Shown: positions 33,346 to 42,235 of the stretch, piece after piece
Numbering within the stretch: the stretch's first letter is position 1
How the letters are laid out: every line of letters starts with the position of its first letter
Origin: Rhodanobacter sp. MP7CTX1
GTDB taxonomy: Bacteria; Pseudomonadota; Gammaproteobacteria; Xanthomonadales; Rhodanobacteraceae
NCBI RefSeq assembly: GCF_014205795.1
Contig: NZ_JACHCN010000004.1
Coordinates: forward strand, 1-64,000
DNA: 64,000 bases
Direction: 5' to 3'
Program-made: the position numbers and the translations under genes
The notes under the pieces: model-generated
The model's input: only the letters and a program-made list of their open reading frames with translations
The model's database searches: none
What the model was told of the DNA's origin: nothing

Positions 33346-34601
33346 TGCAGTCGCACTTGCACGATGCGCGCGGACTGCCACGGGTGGTGGTGACCGGCAT
33401 GGGTTCGGTCTCCTGTCTTGGCAACGACAATGCGGCGATGCTCGATGCGTTGCGCAGCGGACGCAGCGGCCTGCGCACGATGGACGGTTTCGTCCGTCTC
33501 GGCATGCATTGCCACGTGGGCGGCCCGGTGGATCTTGCGGCGCTGCCCGAGCCGCCGCGAAAGCTGCGCCGCTTCCTGACCAACCCGGGCCTGTATACGT
33601 GGCACGCGTTGAAGGAAGCAACCGCACAGGCCGGCCTGTCGGCGGACGCGTTGCATGCGCAGGATTGCGGACTGGTACTCGGCGGCGGTGCCGCCATGAG
33701 CGAACACGAGCAGGCGTTGGACAGTTTTCGCGCCAGGGGCATCGGCAAGCTGTCACCCTTCATCGTGCCTCGCGCCATGAGCAGCAGCTTGTCGGCCAGC
33801 CTGGCGCACACGTTCGGCATCGGTGGGGTGAGCTATACGGTGAGTTCGGCCTGCACCAGCGCGACGCATGCGATCGGCCATGCGATGGAGCTGATCCAGC
33901 TGGGCAAGCAGCAGATCGTGATTACCGGCGGTGCCGACGAACTGCACGACAGCTCGGCGATGTTTTTCGACGTGATGGGCGCGCTGTCCAGCAACCCGCA
34001 ACCGCAACTTGCCTCACGCCCTTACGATCGTGACCGCGACGGCTTCGTGCTCGCCGCCGGCGCCGGTGTGCTGGTGCTGGAGTCGCTGGAGCACGCCATT
34101 GCGCGTGGTGCGCGTGTCCTGGCCGAACTGGTGGGTTACGGCGCCTGCACCGATGGCGCCAGCATGGTTGGCCCGGGCGCCGACGGCATCGCGCATGCGA
34201 TGCGGCAAGCGCTGAAACAGGCCGATGGTGCCCTGCCCGATTACATCAACACCCACGCCTGCTCCACCCCACAAGGTGATCTTGCAGAGTGGCAGGCGAT
34301 AGCTGCGGTGTTCGCCGAACACGAAGTTCCGGTGCCGCCAATGTCCTCGATCAAGGGGCAGAGCGGGCACGCGCCGGGTGCGGCGGGCGCGCTGGACGCC
34401 ATCGCCGGACTGCTGATGATGGAACACGACTTTCTTGCCGCGGGCACACCCGTCGGCACACCCGACCCGGCATTCGCCGATGCACCCTTGCTTGCGGCGA
34501 ACCGCGCGCAGCGCATCGACAGCGTGATGTCTAACAGCTTCGGCTTCGGTGGCAGTTGCGCGTCGCTGCTGTTTCGCCGTCATGTGCAGGATGGCGCATG
34601 A
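33345..34601 (+). CDS. beta-ketoacyl-ACP synthase, second of the cluster
   Basis: A 418-aa ketosynthase, also with an intact triad: YTVSSACTSATHAIGHAMEL, NTHACSTPQGD and SIKGQSGHAPGAAGALDA. The second motif is HACSTP rather than HGTGTP, a divergence that may mark a different role. It sits directly between ketosynthase 1 and the KS-N protein and is coupled to both, so a heterodimeric arrangement is possible. Confidence 0.9.
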   Translation: MQSHLHDARGLPRVVVTGMGSVSCLGNDNAAMLDALRSGRSGLRTMDGFVRLGMHCHVGGPVDLAALPEPPRKLRRFLTNPGLYTWHALKEATAQAGLSADALHAQDCGLVLGGGAAMSEHEQALDSFRARGIGKLSPFIVPRAMSSSLSASLAHTFGIGGVSYTVSSACTSATHAIGHAMELIQLGKQQIVITGGADELHDSSAMFFDVMGALSSNPQPQLASRPYDRDRDGFVLAAGAGVLVLESLEHAIARGARVLAELVGYGACTDGASMVGPGADGIAHAMRQALKQADGALPDYINTHACSTPQGDLAEWQAIAAVFAEHEVPVPPMSSIKGQSGHAPGAAGALDAIAGLLMMEHDFLAAGTPVGTPDPAFADAPLLAANRAQRIDSVMSNSFGFGGSCASLLFRRHVQDGA

Positions 34602-35374
34602 TGGATTTTCGCATCGAGCAATGGCGCGCCTGGGCACCGGGCCTCGACAGCACGCAAGCGTGGCAGGCATGGGCGCAGGCGCCGCACATCGTGCCTGACA
34701 ACCTGGAGCAACCCACGTGCGCGTTCCTGCCTGCGATGCAGCGCCGACGGCTCAGCCGGCTGGCGCGGATCACGATGGAAGTCGCGTGGCCGTTGTGCGG
34801 TGAGGACGAGCAGTTGCCGTTCGTGTTCGCGTCGCGCCACGGCGAGACACCGTGCACGTTTGCCCTGCTTGCCGATGTGGCGCAGGAGCAGCCTTTGTCG
34901 CCGACCAAGTTCGGCCTGTCGGTACACAACGCAATTGCCGGACAATGGTCGATCCTGCGCGGCCAGCGCGGTGAGTCGGTGGCGATTGCCGGCGAGGCCG
35001 ATACGTTTGAACACGCGATGCTGGAAGGCGCGATGCTGCTGGCCGAAGGCGCGCCAGCGGTAGTGGTGGTCATCGCGGAGGAACAGCCAGCGGCGGCCTA
35101 CGCAGGCTGGATCGATGATGTGCCGTTCTCGTATGCTCTGGCTTTGCGATTGGGGAAAATCGATCCATCCATTGAGTCACCGGCAGATACAAGCTGGCGG
35201 CTGGAGCTCGGGCCACACGGCGGTGACGGCACTCCCGGCACTTGGCCGCATGCACTGAATTTCCTGCGCGCGTTGCACACGCAGGAACCCTCACTGGAAC
35301 ATGCTGCACTGGAACATGCTTCACTGGAGCACGTATGGAAGACACGCCGATGGAACTGGCAACGTACCCGCTGA
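34598..35374 (+). CDS. ketosynthase N-terminal-like protein (ApeC-type candidate chain-length factor)
   Basis: A 258-aa protein of the Ketoacyl-synt_2 type: MMDFRIEQWRAWAPGLDSTQ, FVFASRHGETPCTFALLADV, LSPTKFGLSVHNAIAGQWSI. The active-site Cys motif of true ketosynthases is absent, and only the N-terminal half of the thiolase fold is present. In aryl-polyene systems such a protein partners a ketosynthase as a chain-length factor. It overlaps the previous gene by 4 bp and the acyltransferase by 40 bp; the overlap encodes LEHAALEHASLEH repeats. Confidence 0.85.
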   Translation: MMDFRIEQWRAWAPGLDSTQAWQAWAQAPHIVPDNLEQPTCAFLPAMQRRRLSRLARITMEVAWPLCGEDEQLPFVFASRHGETPCTFALLADVAQEQPLSPTKFGLSVHNAIAGQWSILRGQRGESVAIAGEADTFEHAMLEGAMLLAEGAPAVVVVIAEEQPAAAYAGWIDDVPFSYALALRLGKIDPSIESPADTSWRLELGPHGGDGTPGTWPHALNFLRALHTQEPSLEHAALEHASLEHVWKTRRWNWQRTR

Positions 35375-36141
35375 GTCGCCGCGGCGACGGGTGGCTGTGG
35401 CGACTGTTCGCCACCGGTGCCAGCTTCGTGCTGTTCGGCCTGGGTGGCGTGTTGTTGCGCGTGCTGGTTTTTCCGCTGCTGGCTTGCATTCCAGGCGATC
35501 CGCTGACGCGGCGTCGGCGTGCGCGTGCGGCGATCAGCCATGCGCTCCGACTGCATGCCATGTTCATGCACCGCACGCGGGTACTCGACTTTCGCGTCGA
35601 AGGCGTGGAGCGGCTGGGCCAACCGGGCCAGATCGTCGTGGCCAACCATCCTTCGCTGATTGACGTGGTGTTTTTGATCGCGCAGATCCGCGACGCGAAC
35701 TGCGTGGTCAAGGCAAAGTTGTGGCGCAACCCGTGTACCAGTGGACCACTGCGTGCAGCGCAATACATCAGCAACAACGGCAGTCCGGAGATGCTGGAAA
35801 GCGCAGCCGACGTGCTGCGCGAGGGACAGTGCCTGGTCATGTTTCCCGAAGGCACACGCACCACGCCGGGGCAGCCGCCGTTATTCCATCGCGGCGCGGC
35901 GGCCATCGCGTTGCGCGGCGCGCGCGTCATCACGCCCGTGTTCATCACGGTTACGCCCTCCACGCTGACCAAGGCCGAGCCGTGGTACCGCATTCCCGAC
36001 CGTCGATTCGAGGTATGCCTGCGCGTGGGCGCCGACATCGACCCCGCACCGTTCAACGCCGATGCACCGATGCCGATCGCATCGCGTCGTCTCAACGAAC
36101 ATCTGCACCAACTTTTTCTCAGGGAGCTCGTCGCATCGTGA
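35335..36141 (+). CDS. 1-acylglycerol-3-phosphate acyltransferase-like enzyme (ApeD type)
   Basis: A 268-aa PlsC-family acyltransferase. The catalytic NHPSLIDV (HX4D) and FPEGTRTTPG (EGTR) motifs are intact, and an N-terminal hydrophobic stretch (GASFVLFGLGGVLLRVLVF) anchors it in the membrane. It probably transfers the polyene acyl group or a fatty acid to the glycolipid anchor. The ATG at 35335 is inside the upstream gene; its stop overlaps the GTG of the second ACP. Confidence 0.9.
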   Translation: MEDTPMELATYPLSRRGDGWLWRLFATGASFVLFGLGGVLLRVLVFPLLACIPGDPLTRRRRARAAISHALRLHAMFMHRTRVLDFRVEGVERLGQPGQIVVANHPSLIDVVFLIAQIRDANCVVKAKLWRNPCTSGPLRAAQYISNNGSPEMLESAADVLREGQCLVMFPEGTRTTPGQPPLFHRGAAAIALRGARVITPVFITVTPSTLTKAEPWYRIPDRRFEVCLRVGADIDPAPFNADAPMPIASRRLNEHLHQLFLRELVAS

Positions 36142-36437
36142 ATACCATGGAACCAGCTGCGCTGGAGCAGCCCGCACTCGAGCAAGAGATCGCTCAGTTG
36201 ATCATCGACACGCTGAATCTGGAGGATCTGGCAGCAACCGACATTCCGGTCGATCAGCCACTGTTCGGCGAAGGGCTGGGACTGGACTCGGTGGATGCAC
36301 TGGAGCTGGCACTGGCCCTGCAAAAACGCTACGGGATCCGCATCGAGTCGAACGCGAAGCATGCGAGCCAGCACTTCGCCACGATCGCCAGTCTGGCCGC
36401 CTACGTCGAAGTACAACGAACCGCATGCGCCAGCTGA
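36138..36437 (+). CDS. acyl carrier protein, second of the cluster
   Basis: A 99-aa acyl carrier protein with the phosphopantetheine Ser in GEGLGLDSVDALELALALQK. The N-terminal LEQPALEQEI repeats echo the tandem codons at the end of the KS-N gene. GTG at 36138 overlaps the acyltransferase stop (GTGA) and is preferred; ATG at 36147 is an alternative. Its stop overlaps the next gene by 13 bp. Confidence 0.92.
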   Translation: MNTMEPAALEQPALEQEIAQLIIDTLNLEDLAATDIPVDQPLFGEGLGLDSVDALELALALQKRYGIRIESNAKHASQHFATIASLAAYVEVQRTACAS

Positions 36438-36973
36438 CCAACATCCTGCTTCCGCTGGCTGGCCTGCTGTATCCGTTTGTCGTGTACTTCGGCATGGAAA
36501 AAGTATCGCCACCGATGTTCGCGCTGGTACTCGGCGCGATCTGGCTGATCCGTGCGCCCAAGCTGCTGCGTGAGCCCGGCGGCCGCTGGATGGTCGGCGC
36601 TGCGCTGGCCTATTGCGCGTTGCTGGCGCTGAGCGGCGAGGCCAGCCTGCTGCGCTGGTACCCCACCCTGATCAGCGCCTTGCTGCTGATCGCGTTCGGA
36701 CTGAGCCTTATCTACGGGCCCTCGTTTATCGAGCGGATCGCGCGCCTGCGCGAACCGGACTTCCCACCCAGCGCCGTGATCTACACGCGCAAGGTCACCT
36801 GGGTCTGGGTGGCTTTCTTCGTGTTCAACGGCAGCATGTCAGCCATGCTGACGCTGTGGGCGCCGATGTCGTGGTGGACGTTGTACAACGGCCTCATCGC
36901 CTACTTCATCATGGGCGCGCTGTTCGCTGGCGAGTGGTTGCTGCGCAAACGCATGCGCAGGATGTACGCGTGA
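36425..36973 (+). CDS. COG4648-type membrane protein (ApeG type)
   Basis: A 182-aa integral membrane protein with about five hydrophobic segments (ILLPLAGLLYPFVVYFGM, MFALVLGAIWLI, LISALLLIAFGLSLIYG, WVWVAFFVFNGSMSAML, LIAYFIMGALFAGEWLL). The family occurs consistently in aryl-polyene and xanthomonadin clusters directly before the AMP-ligase gene; its role is unknown. Here the next gene is a truncated ligase remnant fused to a dehydratase, reached by a GTGA overlap. Confidence 0.85.
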   Translation: MRQLTNILLPLAGLLYPFVVYFGMEKVSPPMFALVLGAIWLIRAPKLLREPGGRWMVGAALAYCALLALSGEASLLRWYPTLISALLLIAFGLSLIYGPSFIERIARLREPDFPPSAVIYTRKVTWVWVAFFVFNGSMSAMLTLWAPMSWWTLYNGLIAYFIMGALFAGEWLLRKRMRRMYA

Positions 36974-37596
36974 GCAGCGAGCCGCATGCGCTGACGACAT
37001 GTCTGGACGGCCATCCGTGGCTGGCCGGTGCGCATGCGGGCGACACAGTCAGCGGTGTGCTGCTGGTGCTCAACGCCGATGGCATCGACGCGTTGCGCCA
37101 GCACGGACGGCAGGCACTGCTGGATCACGTGCAGGCCCACGTCGCCGCCTATGGCGTCGCGTCGCCGCCAATCTGGCGAGTGCTTGACGCGGCGCCCGAC
37201 GATCTTTCACCGCACGCGCTGGATGCGTTGTTGCAATCGCCACGTCCCGACCACGCGGCGCCCTTGACTGAGCACGAGCAGGACGGCATCTGGACGCTCG
37301 TGCTGCAACTGCCACCCGACCTGATCCATTTCGACGGACACTTTCCGCAAGCCCCGGTACTGCCCGGTGTGCTCCAGGTCGGCTGGGCGCTGGCTCTGGC
37401 CGCACCGCGACTGGGGACATCGATGCACTGCCGCGAGATGGAATCGCTGAAGTTCCAGCAACTGCTGCGCCCCTGCGACGAAGTCGAACTCACCCTGCGC
37501 CTGGACGCGGCACGCGGCAAGCTGCATTTCGCTTATCACCTGGCCGGAGCGCATGCGTCATCCGGACGTCTATGTGTGGAGCAGGCACATGGCTGA
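36970..37596 (+). CDS. ApeI-type dehydratase with an N-terminal AMP-ligase-like remnant
   Basis: A 208-aa protein from GTG 36970. The C-terminal half is a hot-dog fold dehydratase: HFDGHFPQAPVLPGVLQVGW is the FabA/FabZ/ApeI active-site helix with its His. The first ~95 residues (CLDGHPWLAGAHAGDT, VLLVLNADGIDALRQHGRQA) read like the C-terminal subdomain of an ape-cluster AMP-ligase, the gene normally in this position. The adenylating core is gone. I infer a deletion fusing ligase tail to dehydratase. It overlaps the next gene by 8 bp. Confidence 0.8.
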   Translation: MSSEPHALTTCLDGHPWLAGAHAGDTVSGVLLVLNADGIDALRQHGRQALLDHVQAHVAAYGVASPPIWRVLDAAPDDLSPHALDALLQSPRPDHAAPLTEHEQDGIWTLVLQLPPDLIHFDGHFPQAPVLPGVLQVGWALALAAPRLGTSMHCREMESLKFQQLLRPCDEVELTLRLDAARGKLHFAYHLAGAHASSGRLCVEQAHG

Positions 37597-38599
37597 TGGC
37601 GGCGCGCGCACCCAGCACTGGGCCACCCAGAAGGAGCGCGGCAGCTTCGTGCTGATGAAGCTCACCGCGCTCGCCGTGCGTCGTCTCGGACGTCGCCCTG
37701 TGACGCCAGTGCTGTATCTGATCGTGCTGTATTTCTTCGTATTCGGTCGACAGGCGCGGCGCAACGTACGGCAGTATCAGGACTATCTATCCCGCTGGAG
37801 CAACCGCCCCGAACTGCGACCACGACTGCGTAGCGTGTTCGGCCAGTTCATGGCTTTCGCCGATAGTCTGCTGGACCGACTCGACGTGTGGAGCGGCAAG
37901 CTGCGACTGGAGCAGGTGCAGCTGCACGATCCCGCTGGCCTGCGCGAACGACTGCTGCTCAGTCAGCACGGTGGCCGTGGACAGATCCTGGTCGGCACTC
38001 ACCTGGGCAATCTGGATGTCTGCCGTGCCTTGGCCGAACTGGGCGAACAGGTACCGCTGAATGTGCTCGTACACACCCATCATGTCGCGCATTTTCATCG
38101 ACTGCAGGGCGAAGCCGGCGACCGTAGCCTGCGCCTGCTGCAGGTCAGCGAAATGGACGCGGCGCTGATGCTGGACCTGTCGCAACGGCTCGACCGCGGC
38201 GAGTGGCTGGCGATCGCCGGCGATCGCGTGCCACTGCATGACGGCCGCCGCGTGATGGTGGATTTCCTCGGCCACCCCGCCGCCTTTCCGCAGGGCCCAT
38301 GGCTGCTGGCGGGCCTGTTGCGCTGCCCGGTGAACCTGCTGTGCTGCCTGAAGATCGACGGCCGTTACCAGATTCGACTCGAACCGTTCATCGAGGCGCC
38401 CGCCTGGGAGCGTGGCCAGCGTGAAGCAACGATCGCACGCTGGGCGCAACGCTACGCCGAACGGCTCGCGCAGTTATGTCTGCTGGCACCGCTGCAGTGG
38501 TTCAACTTCTATCCCTATTGGCAGGCGCCGACCTCACCGTCGCCAGCCCACCCAACCTCAGGAGAATCCGATGCGCACCCGCGGCGCGCTGCACGTTGA
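37589..38599 (+). CDS. LpxL-like lipid acyltransferase of the aryl-polyene cluster
   Basis: A 336-aa Lip_A_acyltransferase-family protein. The opening WATQKERGSFVLMKLTALAV and GRRPVTPVLYLIVLYFFVFG, with a membrane anchor, match the LPLAT proteins of ape clusters. GTHLGNLDVCRAL carries the HX4D-type motif (His-x4-Asp), and AIAGDRVPLHDGR aligns with the second conserved block. It would acylate the lipid anchor of the polyene. The 3' end overlaps the thioesterase start by 29 bp. Confidence 0.9.
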   Translation: MADGGARTQHWATQKERGSFVLMKLTALAVRRLGRRPVTPVLYLIVLYFFVFGRQARRNVRQYQDYLSRWSNRPELRPRLRSVFGQFMAFADSLLDRLDVWSGKLRLEQVQLHDPAGLRERLLLSQHGGRGQILVGTHLGNLDVCRALAELGEQVPLNVLVHTHHVAHFHRLQGEAGDRSLRLLQVSEMDAALMLDLSQRLDRGEWLAIAGDRVPLHDGRRVMVDFLGHPAAFPQGPWLLAGLLRCPVNLLCCLKIDGRYQIRLEPFIEAPAWERGQREATIARWAQRYAERLAQLCLLAPLQWFNFYPYWQAPTSPSPAHPTSGESDAHPRRAAR

Positions 38600-38996
38600 T
38601 ACCGAAGTGGTCGTGCCGTTCTTCGACATCGATTCGATGGACGTGGTCTGGCACGGTCACTACGTGAAATATCTTGAGATCGCCCGCTGCGCCTTGCTGG
38701 ACCGGCTCGGTCACAACTACGCGCAGATGAAGGCTGCCGGCTACGTGTGGCCGGTGATCGACCTGCAGTTGCGCTACGTTCGTGCTGCCCGTTTCGGGCA
38801 GCGCCTGCGGGTACGTGCCGATCTGGCGGAATGGAAGAATCGGCTGAAGATCCATTACCTGGTCAGTGACGCCGAGAGTGGTGAACGGATGACCCGCGCC
38901 AGCTCCGTACAAGTGGCGGTCAATATCGCCGACGGCGCCATGCAGATGGTCTCGCCAACGGTCTTCGTCAACGCCGTTGAGCACCATCTGCAATGA
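38571..38996 (+). CDS. 4-hydroxybenzoyl-CoA-type acyl thioesterase (ApeK type)
   Basis: A 141-aa hot-dog thioesterase. VPFFDIDSMDVVWHGHYVKY carries the catalytic Asp/His region (D-x-MxVVWHGxY), then YLEIARCALLDRLGHNYAQM. It would hydrolyse stalled or finished acyl-ACP. AGGAGA lies seven bases before the ATG, one of the few clear ribosome binding sites in the operon. Confidence 0.92.
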   Translation: MRTRGALHVDTEVVVPFFDIDSMDVVWHGHYVKYLEIARCALLDRLGHNYAQMKAAGYVWPVIDLQLRYVRAARFGQRLRVRADLAEWKNRLKIHYLVSDAESGERMTRASSVQVAVNIADGAMQMVSPTVFVNAVEHHLQ

Positions 38997-39048
38997 ATGG
39001 CAGCCCCCTCATTCCACCGCCCTGCAACATCCACCCGACCGGTGTCGC

Positions 39049-39771
39049 ATGAATTACGCCAGCCCTACCTACGTCGAGGAAACCAGGATCGGTTTCCATT
39101 TCCTGCGCAGCCACACCTGGCAGCACCATGTGCTGCGCGTGGCGATCAACGATCTCAGGCGACTGGCGGGTGAACCGGCACCGCAGGGTGGCGTACTGCT
39201 CGATGTGGGTTGTGGCCAGGGCAAATCGTTTCGCTTGTTGAATGAAGCGTTTCGACCGGACCGGTTGATCGGTCTGGACGCCGACCCGCACAGCCTGGAG
39301 CTGTCACGTGCCGAGGCGGCACGCGAAGACATTGCCGCGGAGCTGATCGCCAGCGACTGTGCGCAAATCAGGTTGCCCGATGCCAGCGTGGACATCGTGT
39401 TCTGCCACCAGACTTTCCATCACCTGGTGGAACAGGAATCCGCGCTGGCCGAGTTCTGGCGTGTACTGAAACCGGGTGGCCTGCTGCTGTTTGCCGAATC
39501 GACCAAGGCGTACATCGACAGCTGGGTGATCCGCTGGTTCTTTCGCCATCCGATGCACGTACAGAAAAGCGCCGAGGGCTATCTGGACATGCTGCGAACG
39601 CAGGGTTTTGCATTCGATGCTCGCAACGTGTCGCTGCCGTATCTGTGGTGGAGTCGTTCAAGCGACTTTGGTCTGCTCGAACGATGGGGCCTGCGCCGGC
39701 CACCACCGCCTGGCCAGCGCGAAGAGACGCTGGTCAACGTAGCCGCACGCAAGCCGCCCGGTATCGCGTGA
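39049..39771 (+). CDS. class I SAM-dependent methyltransferase of the aryl-polyene cluster (ApeB type)
   Basis: A 240-aa methyltransferase. SAM motif I is LLDVGCGQGKSFRLLNEA, followed by LIGLDADPHSLELS, DASVDIVFCHQTFHH and FWRVLKPGGLLLFAES. In aryl polyenes a methyltransferase modifies the aryl head group, consistent with its place here. The ATG at 39049 is preferred; an in-frame ATG at 38977 would overlap the thioesterase. Its stop overlaps the next gene (GTGA). Confidence 0.9.
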   Translation: MNYASPTYVEETRIGFHFLRSHTWQHHVLRVAINDLRRLAGEPAPQGGVLLDVGCGQGKSFRLLNEAFRPDRLIGLDADPHSLELSRAEAAREDIAAELIASDCAQIRLPDASVDIVFCHQTFHHLVEQESALAEFWRVLKPGGLLLFAESTKAYIDSWVIRWFFRHPMHVQKSAEGYLDMLRTQGFAFDARNVSLPYLWWSRSSDFGLLERWGLRRPPPPGQREETLVNVAARKPPGIA

Positions 39772-40973
39772 GCGCGGATTCCATGAGCTTCCACCTCAAC
39801 GCGCTCGGCGTGATCTGCGCACTCGGGGCCGGCAAGCATGCTGTCGCCGAGGCGTTGTTCGCCGGTGACGATGCCGGCTTGCAGCCCGAATCCGGCTGGG
39901 CACCCGAACGCACGCTACCGCTGGGCAGCGTGCGCACTCCATTGCCGCCGACTCCGCCCGCGCTGACCGCAACGCGCGACAACCGCAACAACCGCCTGCT
40001 GCTGGCTGCCGCCCAGGAAATCGAAACAGACATCCAGACGGCCATCCTCCGTTACGGCCGCGAGCGCATCGGCGTCGTGCTCGGCACCAGCACTACCGGC
40101 ATCGAGGAAGCCACGCATGGCATCGGCCACTACCAGCGCGAAGGCTCGTGGCCCGCTGACTACCGCTACGCACACCAGGAGCTGGGCGCGCCGGCTGAAT
40201 TCCTCGCCGAATGGCTGGATCTTGCCGGCCCCTGCTACGCCATCTCCACCGCTTGCACTTCCAGCGCACGCGCCTTGATAAGCGCCAGACGCATGCTGCA
40301 ACTTGGTGTTTGCGACGCGGTGCTGTGCGGCGGCGTGGATACGCTGGCTCGCCTGCCGATCCACGGTTTCCATGCACTGGAGGCGATGGACGACGCACGT
40401 TGCGAACCGTTCTCCCAGCACCGCCGCGGCATCAATATCGGCGAGGCGGCCGTGCTGTTCCTGATGACCCGTGAGGTTGGCCCGGTGCAGTTGCTGGGTA
40501 GTGGCGCCAGCTCGGATGCGTACCACATGTCGTCGCCCGACCCTGCAGGGCTGGGTGCACAACAGGCCATGCAGGCTGCATTGACCCAGGCGGGGCTGGA
40601 CGCCACCCAGATCGACTATCTCAACCTCCATGGCACCGCGACCGAACACAACGACCGCATGGAAAGCCGCGCCGTCGCCGCTGTCTTCCCACACGGCACG
40701 CCCTGCTCATCGACCAAGTCGCTGACCGGCCACACACTGGCCGCAGCGGGCGCACTGGAAGCGGCATTCTGCTGGCTGAGTCTTACCGACGACCGCAGCA
40801 TGCGCCGGCTTCCACCGCAGGTGTGGGATGGTGCCGCCGACCCGGAACTGCCGCCGTTGCCGTTCACCCGTGTCGGCGATCACTTGCCAGCCGGAGGCCC
40901 ACGGCGTCTGATGAGCAGCTCGTTCGCGTTCGGCGGCAACAACGCCTGTCTGATTCTGGGAGACCCGGTGTGA
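39768..40973 (+). CDS. beta-ketoacyl-ACP synthase, third of the cluster (ApeO type)
   Basis: A 401-aa ketosynthase with an intact triad: YAISTACTSSARALISARRM, LHGTATEHNDRM and SLTGHTLAAAGALEAAF. ApeO-type enzymes pair with the chain-length-factor-like protein for elongation. GTG at 39768 continues the GTGA-coupling pattern; ATG at 39783 (MSFHLNALG) is an alternative start, five codons in. It leads the ketosynthase-dehydratase-ketoreductase block that closes the operon. Confidence 0.92.
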   Translation: MSADSMSFHLNALGVICALGAGKHAVAEALFAGDDAGLQPESGWAPERTLPLGSVRTPLPPTPPALTATRDNRNNRLLLAAAQEIETDIQTAILRYGRERIGVVLGTSTTGIEEATHGIGHYQREGSWPADYRYAHQELGAPAEFLAEWLDLAGPCYAISTACTSSARALISARRMLQLGVCDAVLCGGVDTLARLPIHGFHALEAMDDARCEPFSQHRRGINIGEAAVLFLMTREVGPVQLLGSGASSDAYHMSSPDPAGLGAQQAMQAALTQAGLDATQIDYLNLHGTATEHNDRMESRAVAAVFPHGTPCSSTKSLTGHTLAAAGALEAAFCWLSLTDDRSMRRLPPQVWDGAADPELPPLPFTRVGDHLPAGGPRRLMSSSFAFGGNNACLILGDPV

Positions 40974-41437
40974 GTCATTGGCCCATCGAGGAACTGCTGC
41001 CACACGCCGGCGAAATGATCCTGCTCGATGCGGTGCTCGAGGCTGAAGCTGAGCGCATTGTATGCCGCCGCCGCGTAAGCGCAGGTGGGTTGTTCAACGC
41101 CGTCGACGGCAGTCTCCCGGCCTGGGTCGGCGTCGAACTGATGGCACAAAGCATCGCCGCGTGGGCGGGCTGCCAGGCGAAGCGGGAGCAGCGGCCGGTG
41201 CGCCTGGGTTTCCTGCTGGGTACGCGCCACTACCGGTGCGATGTGGAAGCCTTTCCGGCTGGTAGCGAGCTGCTCATCGAAGCGGTACGCAACTTCCACG
41301 ACGAGCATGGCATGGCTGTCTTCGCCTGCCGTATCGATGCGCCGGGGATGCATGCCGAAGCGCGCCTCACGGTGTTCAGCCCGCTGAATGCTGATACTTT
41401 TCCCACTACATCCACACAGGGCCACACCGATGTCTGA
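40970..41437 (+). CDS. 3-hydroxyacyl-ACP dehydratase (ApeP type)
   Basis: A 155-aa hot-dog dehydratase of the ApeP family. WPIEELLPHAGEMILLDAVL has the active-site His in LPHAGEM, and PAWVGVELMAQSIAAWAG contains the acidic partner. Members remove water from 3-hydroxyacyl-ACP in each polyene cycle. The GTG at 40970 overlaps the ketosynthase stop; its own stop overlaps the ketoreductase start by 8 bp. Confidence 0.92.
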   Translation: MSHWPIEELLPHAGEMILLDAVLEAEAERIVCRRRVSAGGLFNAVDGSLPAWVGVELMAQSIAAWAGCQAKREQRPVRLGFLLGTRHYRCDVEAFPAGSELLIEAVRNFHDEHGMAVFACRIDAPGMHAEARLTVFSPLNADTFPTTSTQGHTDV

Positions 41438-42158
41438 GACGATCCTGGTCACTGGATCCAGCCGCGGGATTGGTCGCGCCATCGCGCTGCGACTGGCGCG
41501 GGCCGGTTACGACCTGGTGCTGCACTGTCGTGCACGCCGCGATGAAGCCGAAGCCGTGAGCACGGCCGTGCAGGCACTGGGCCGCAGCGCGCGCATCCTG
41601 CAGTTCGACATCGCCGACCGTGCCAGTTGCGCTGCTGCACTGGAAGCCGACGTGGCCGCCCACGGCGCGTACTACGGTGTGGTGTGCAATGCGGGGCTCA
41701 CCCGCGACGGGGCATTTCCGGCGCTCACCGGTGAGGACTGGGACAACGTGCTGCGTACCAATCTGGATGGCTTCTACAACGTGCTGCATCCTTTGATCAT
41801 GCCGATGATCCGTCGTCGCGCGCCGGGCCGCATCGTCTGCATCACCTCGGTCTCGGGGATGATCGGCAATCGCGGCCAGGTCAACTACAGCGCGTCGAAG
41901 GCCGGCGTGATTGGTGCCGCCAAGGCACTGGCGACCGAGCTGGCCAAACGCAGGATTACGGTCAATTGCGTGGCACCGGGGCTGATCGATACCGACATGC
42001 TCGATGCCGATGTGCCGGTCGCGGAAATTCTGAAGATGATACCTGCGGAGCGCGCGGGCACGCCCGACGAGGTTGCCGCCGCCGTTGAGTTTCTGCTTGG
42101 CGCGGATGCCAGCTACATCACGCGACAGGTGCTGGCGGTGAATGGCGGGCTATGCTGA
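41430..42158 (+). CDS. 3-oxoacyl-ACP reductase (FabG/ApeQ type), last gene of the aryl-polyene cluster
   Basis: A 242-aa short-chain dehydrogenase. TGSSRGIGRAIALRLA is the nucleotide-binding motif, VCNAGLTRDG the NAG motif, and ITSVSGMIGNRGQVNYSASK holds the Ser-Tyr-Lys triad. It reduces the 3-oxoacyl-ACP intermediates with NADPH. It closes the operon; the REP array starting at 42236 follows. Confidence 0.93.
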   Translation: MSETILVTGSSRGIGRAIALRLARAGYDLVLHCRARRDEAEAVSTAVQALGRSARILQFDIADRASCAAALEADVAAHGAYYGVVCNAGLTRDGAFPALTGEDWDNVLRTNLDGFYNVLHPLIMPMIRRRAPGRIVCITSVSGMIGNRGQVNYSASKAGVIGAAKALATELAKRRITVNCVAPGLIDTDMLDADVPVAEILKMIPAERAGTPDEVAAAVEFLLGADASYITRQVLAVNGGLC

Positions 42159-42235
42159 ATGCGTTGCCCTCTGCGCTCTCCACTCGCTCTCCCGGTCGCT
42201 CCGCCCCCCCTCTCAGCCCCCGCCCCACCCCCTCT

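Noticed and set aside
32386-33756. 456-codon open frame on the minus strand across two ketosynthase genes
   Set aside because: Spans the boundary of two clearly functional plus-strand genes, Arg/Ala-rich with no family features.
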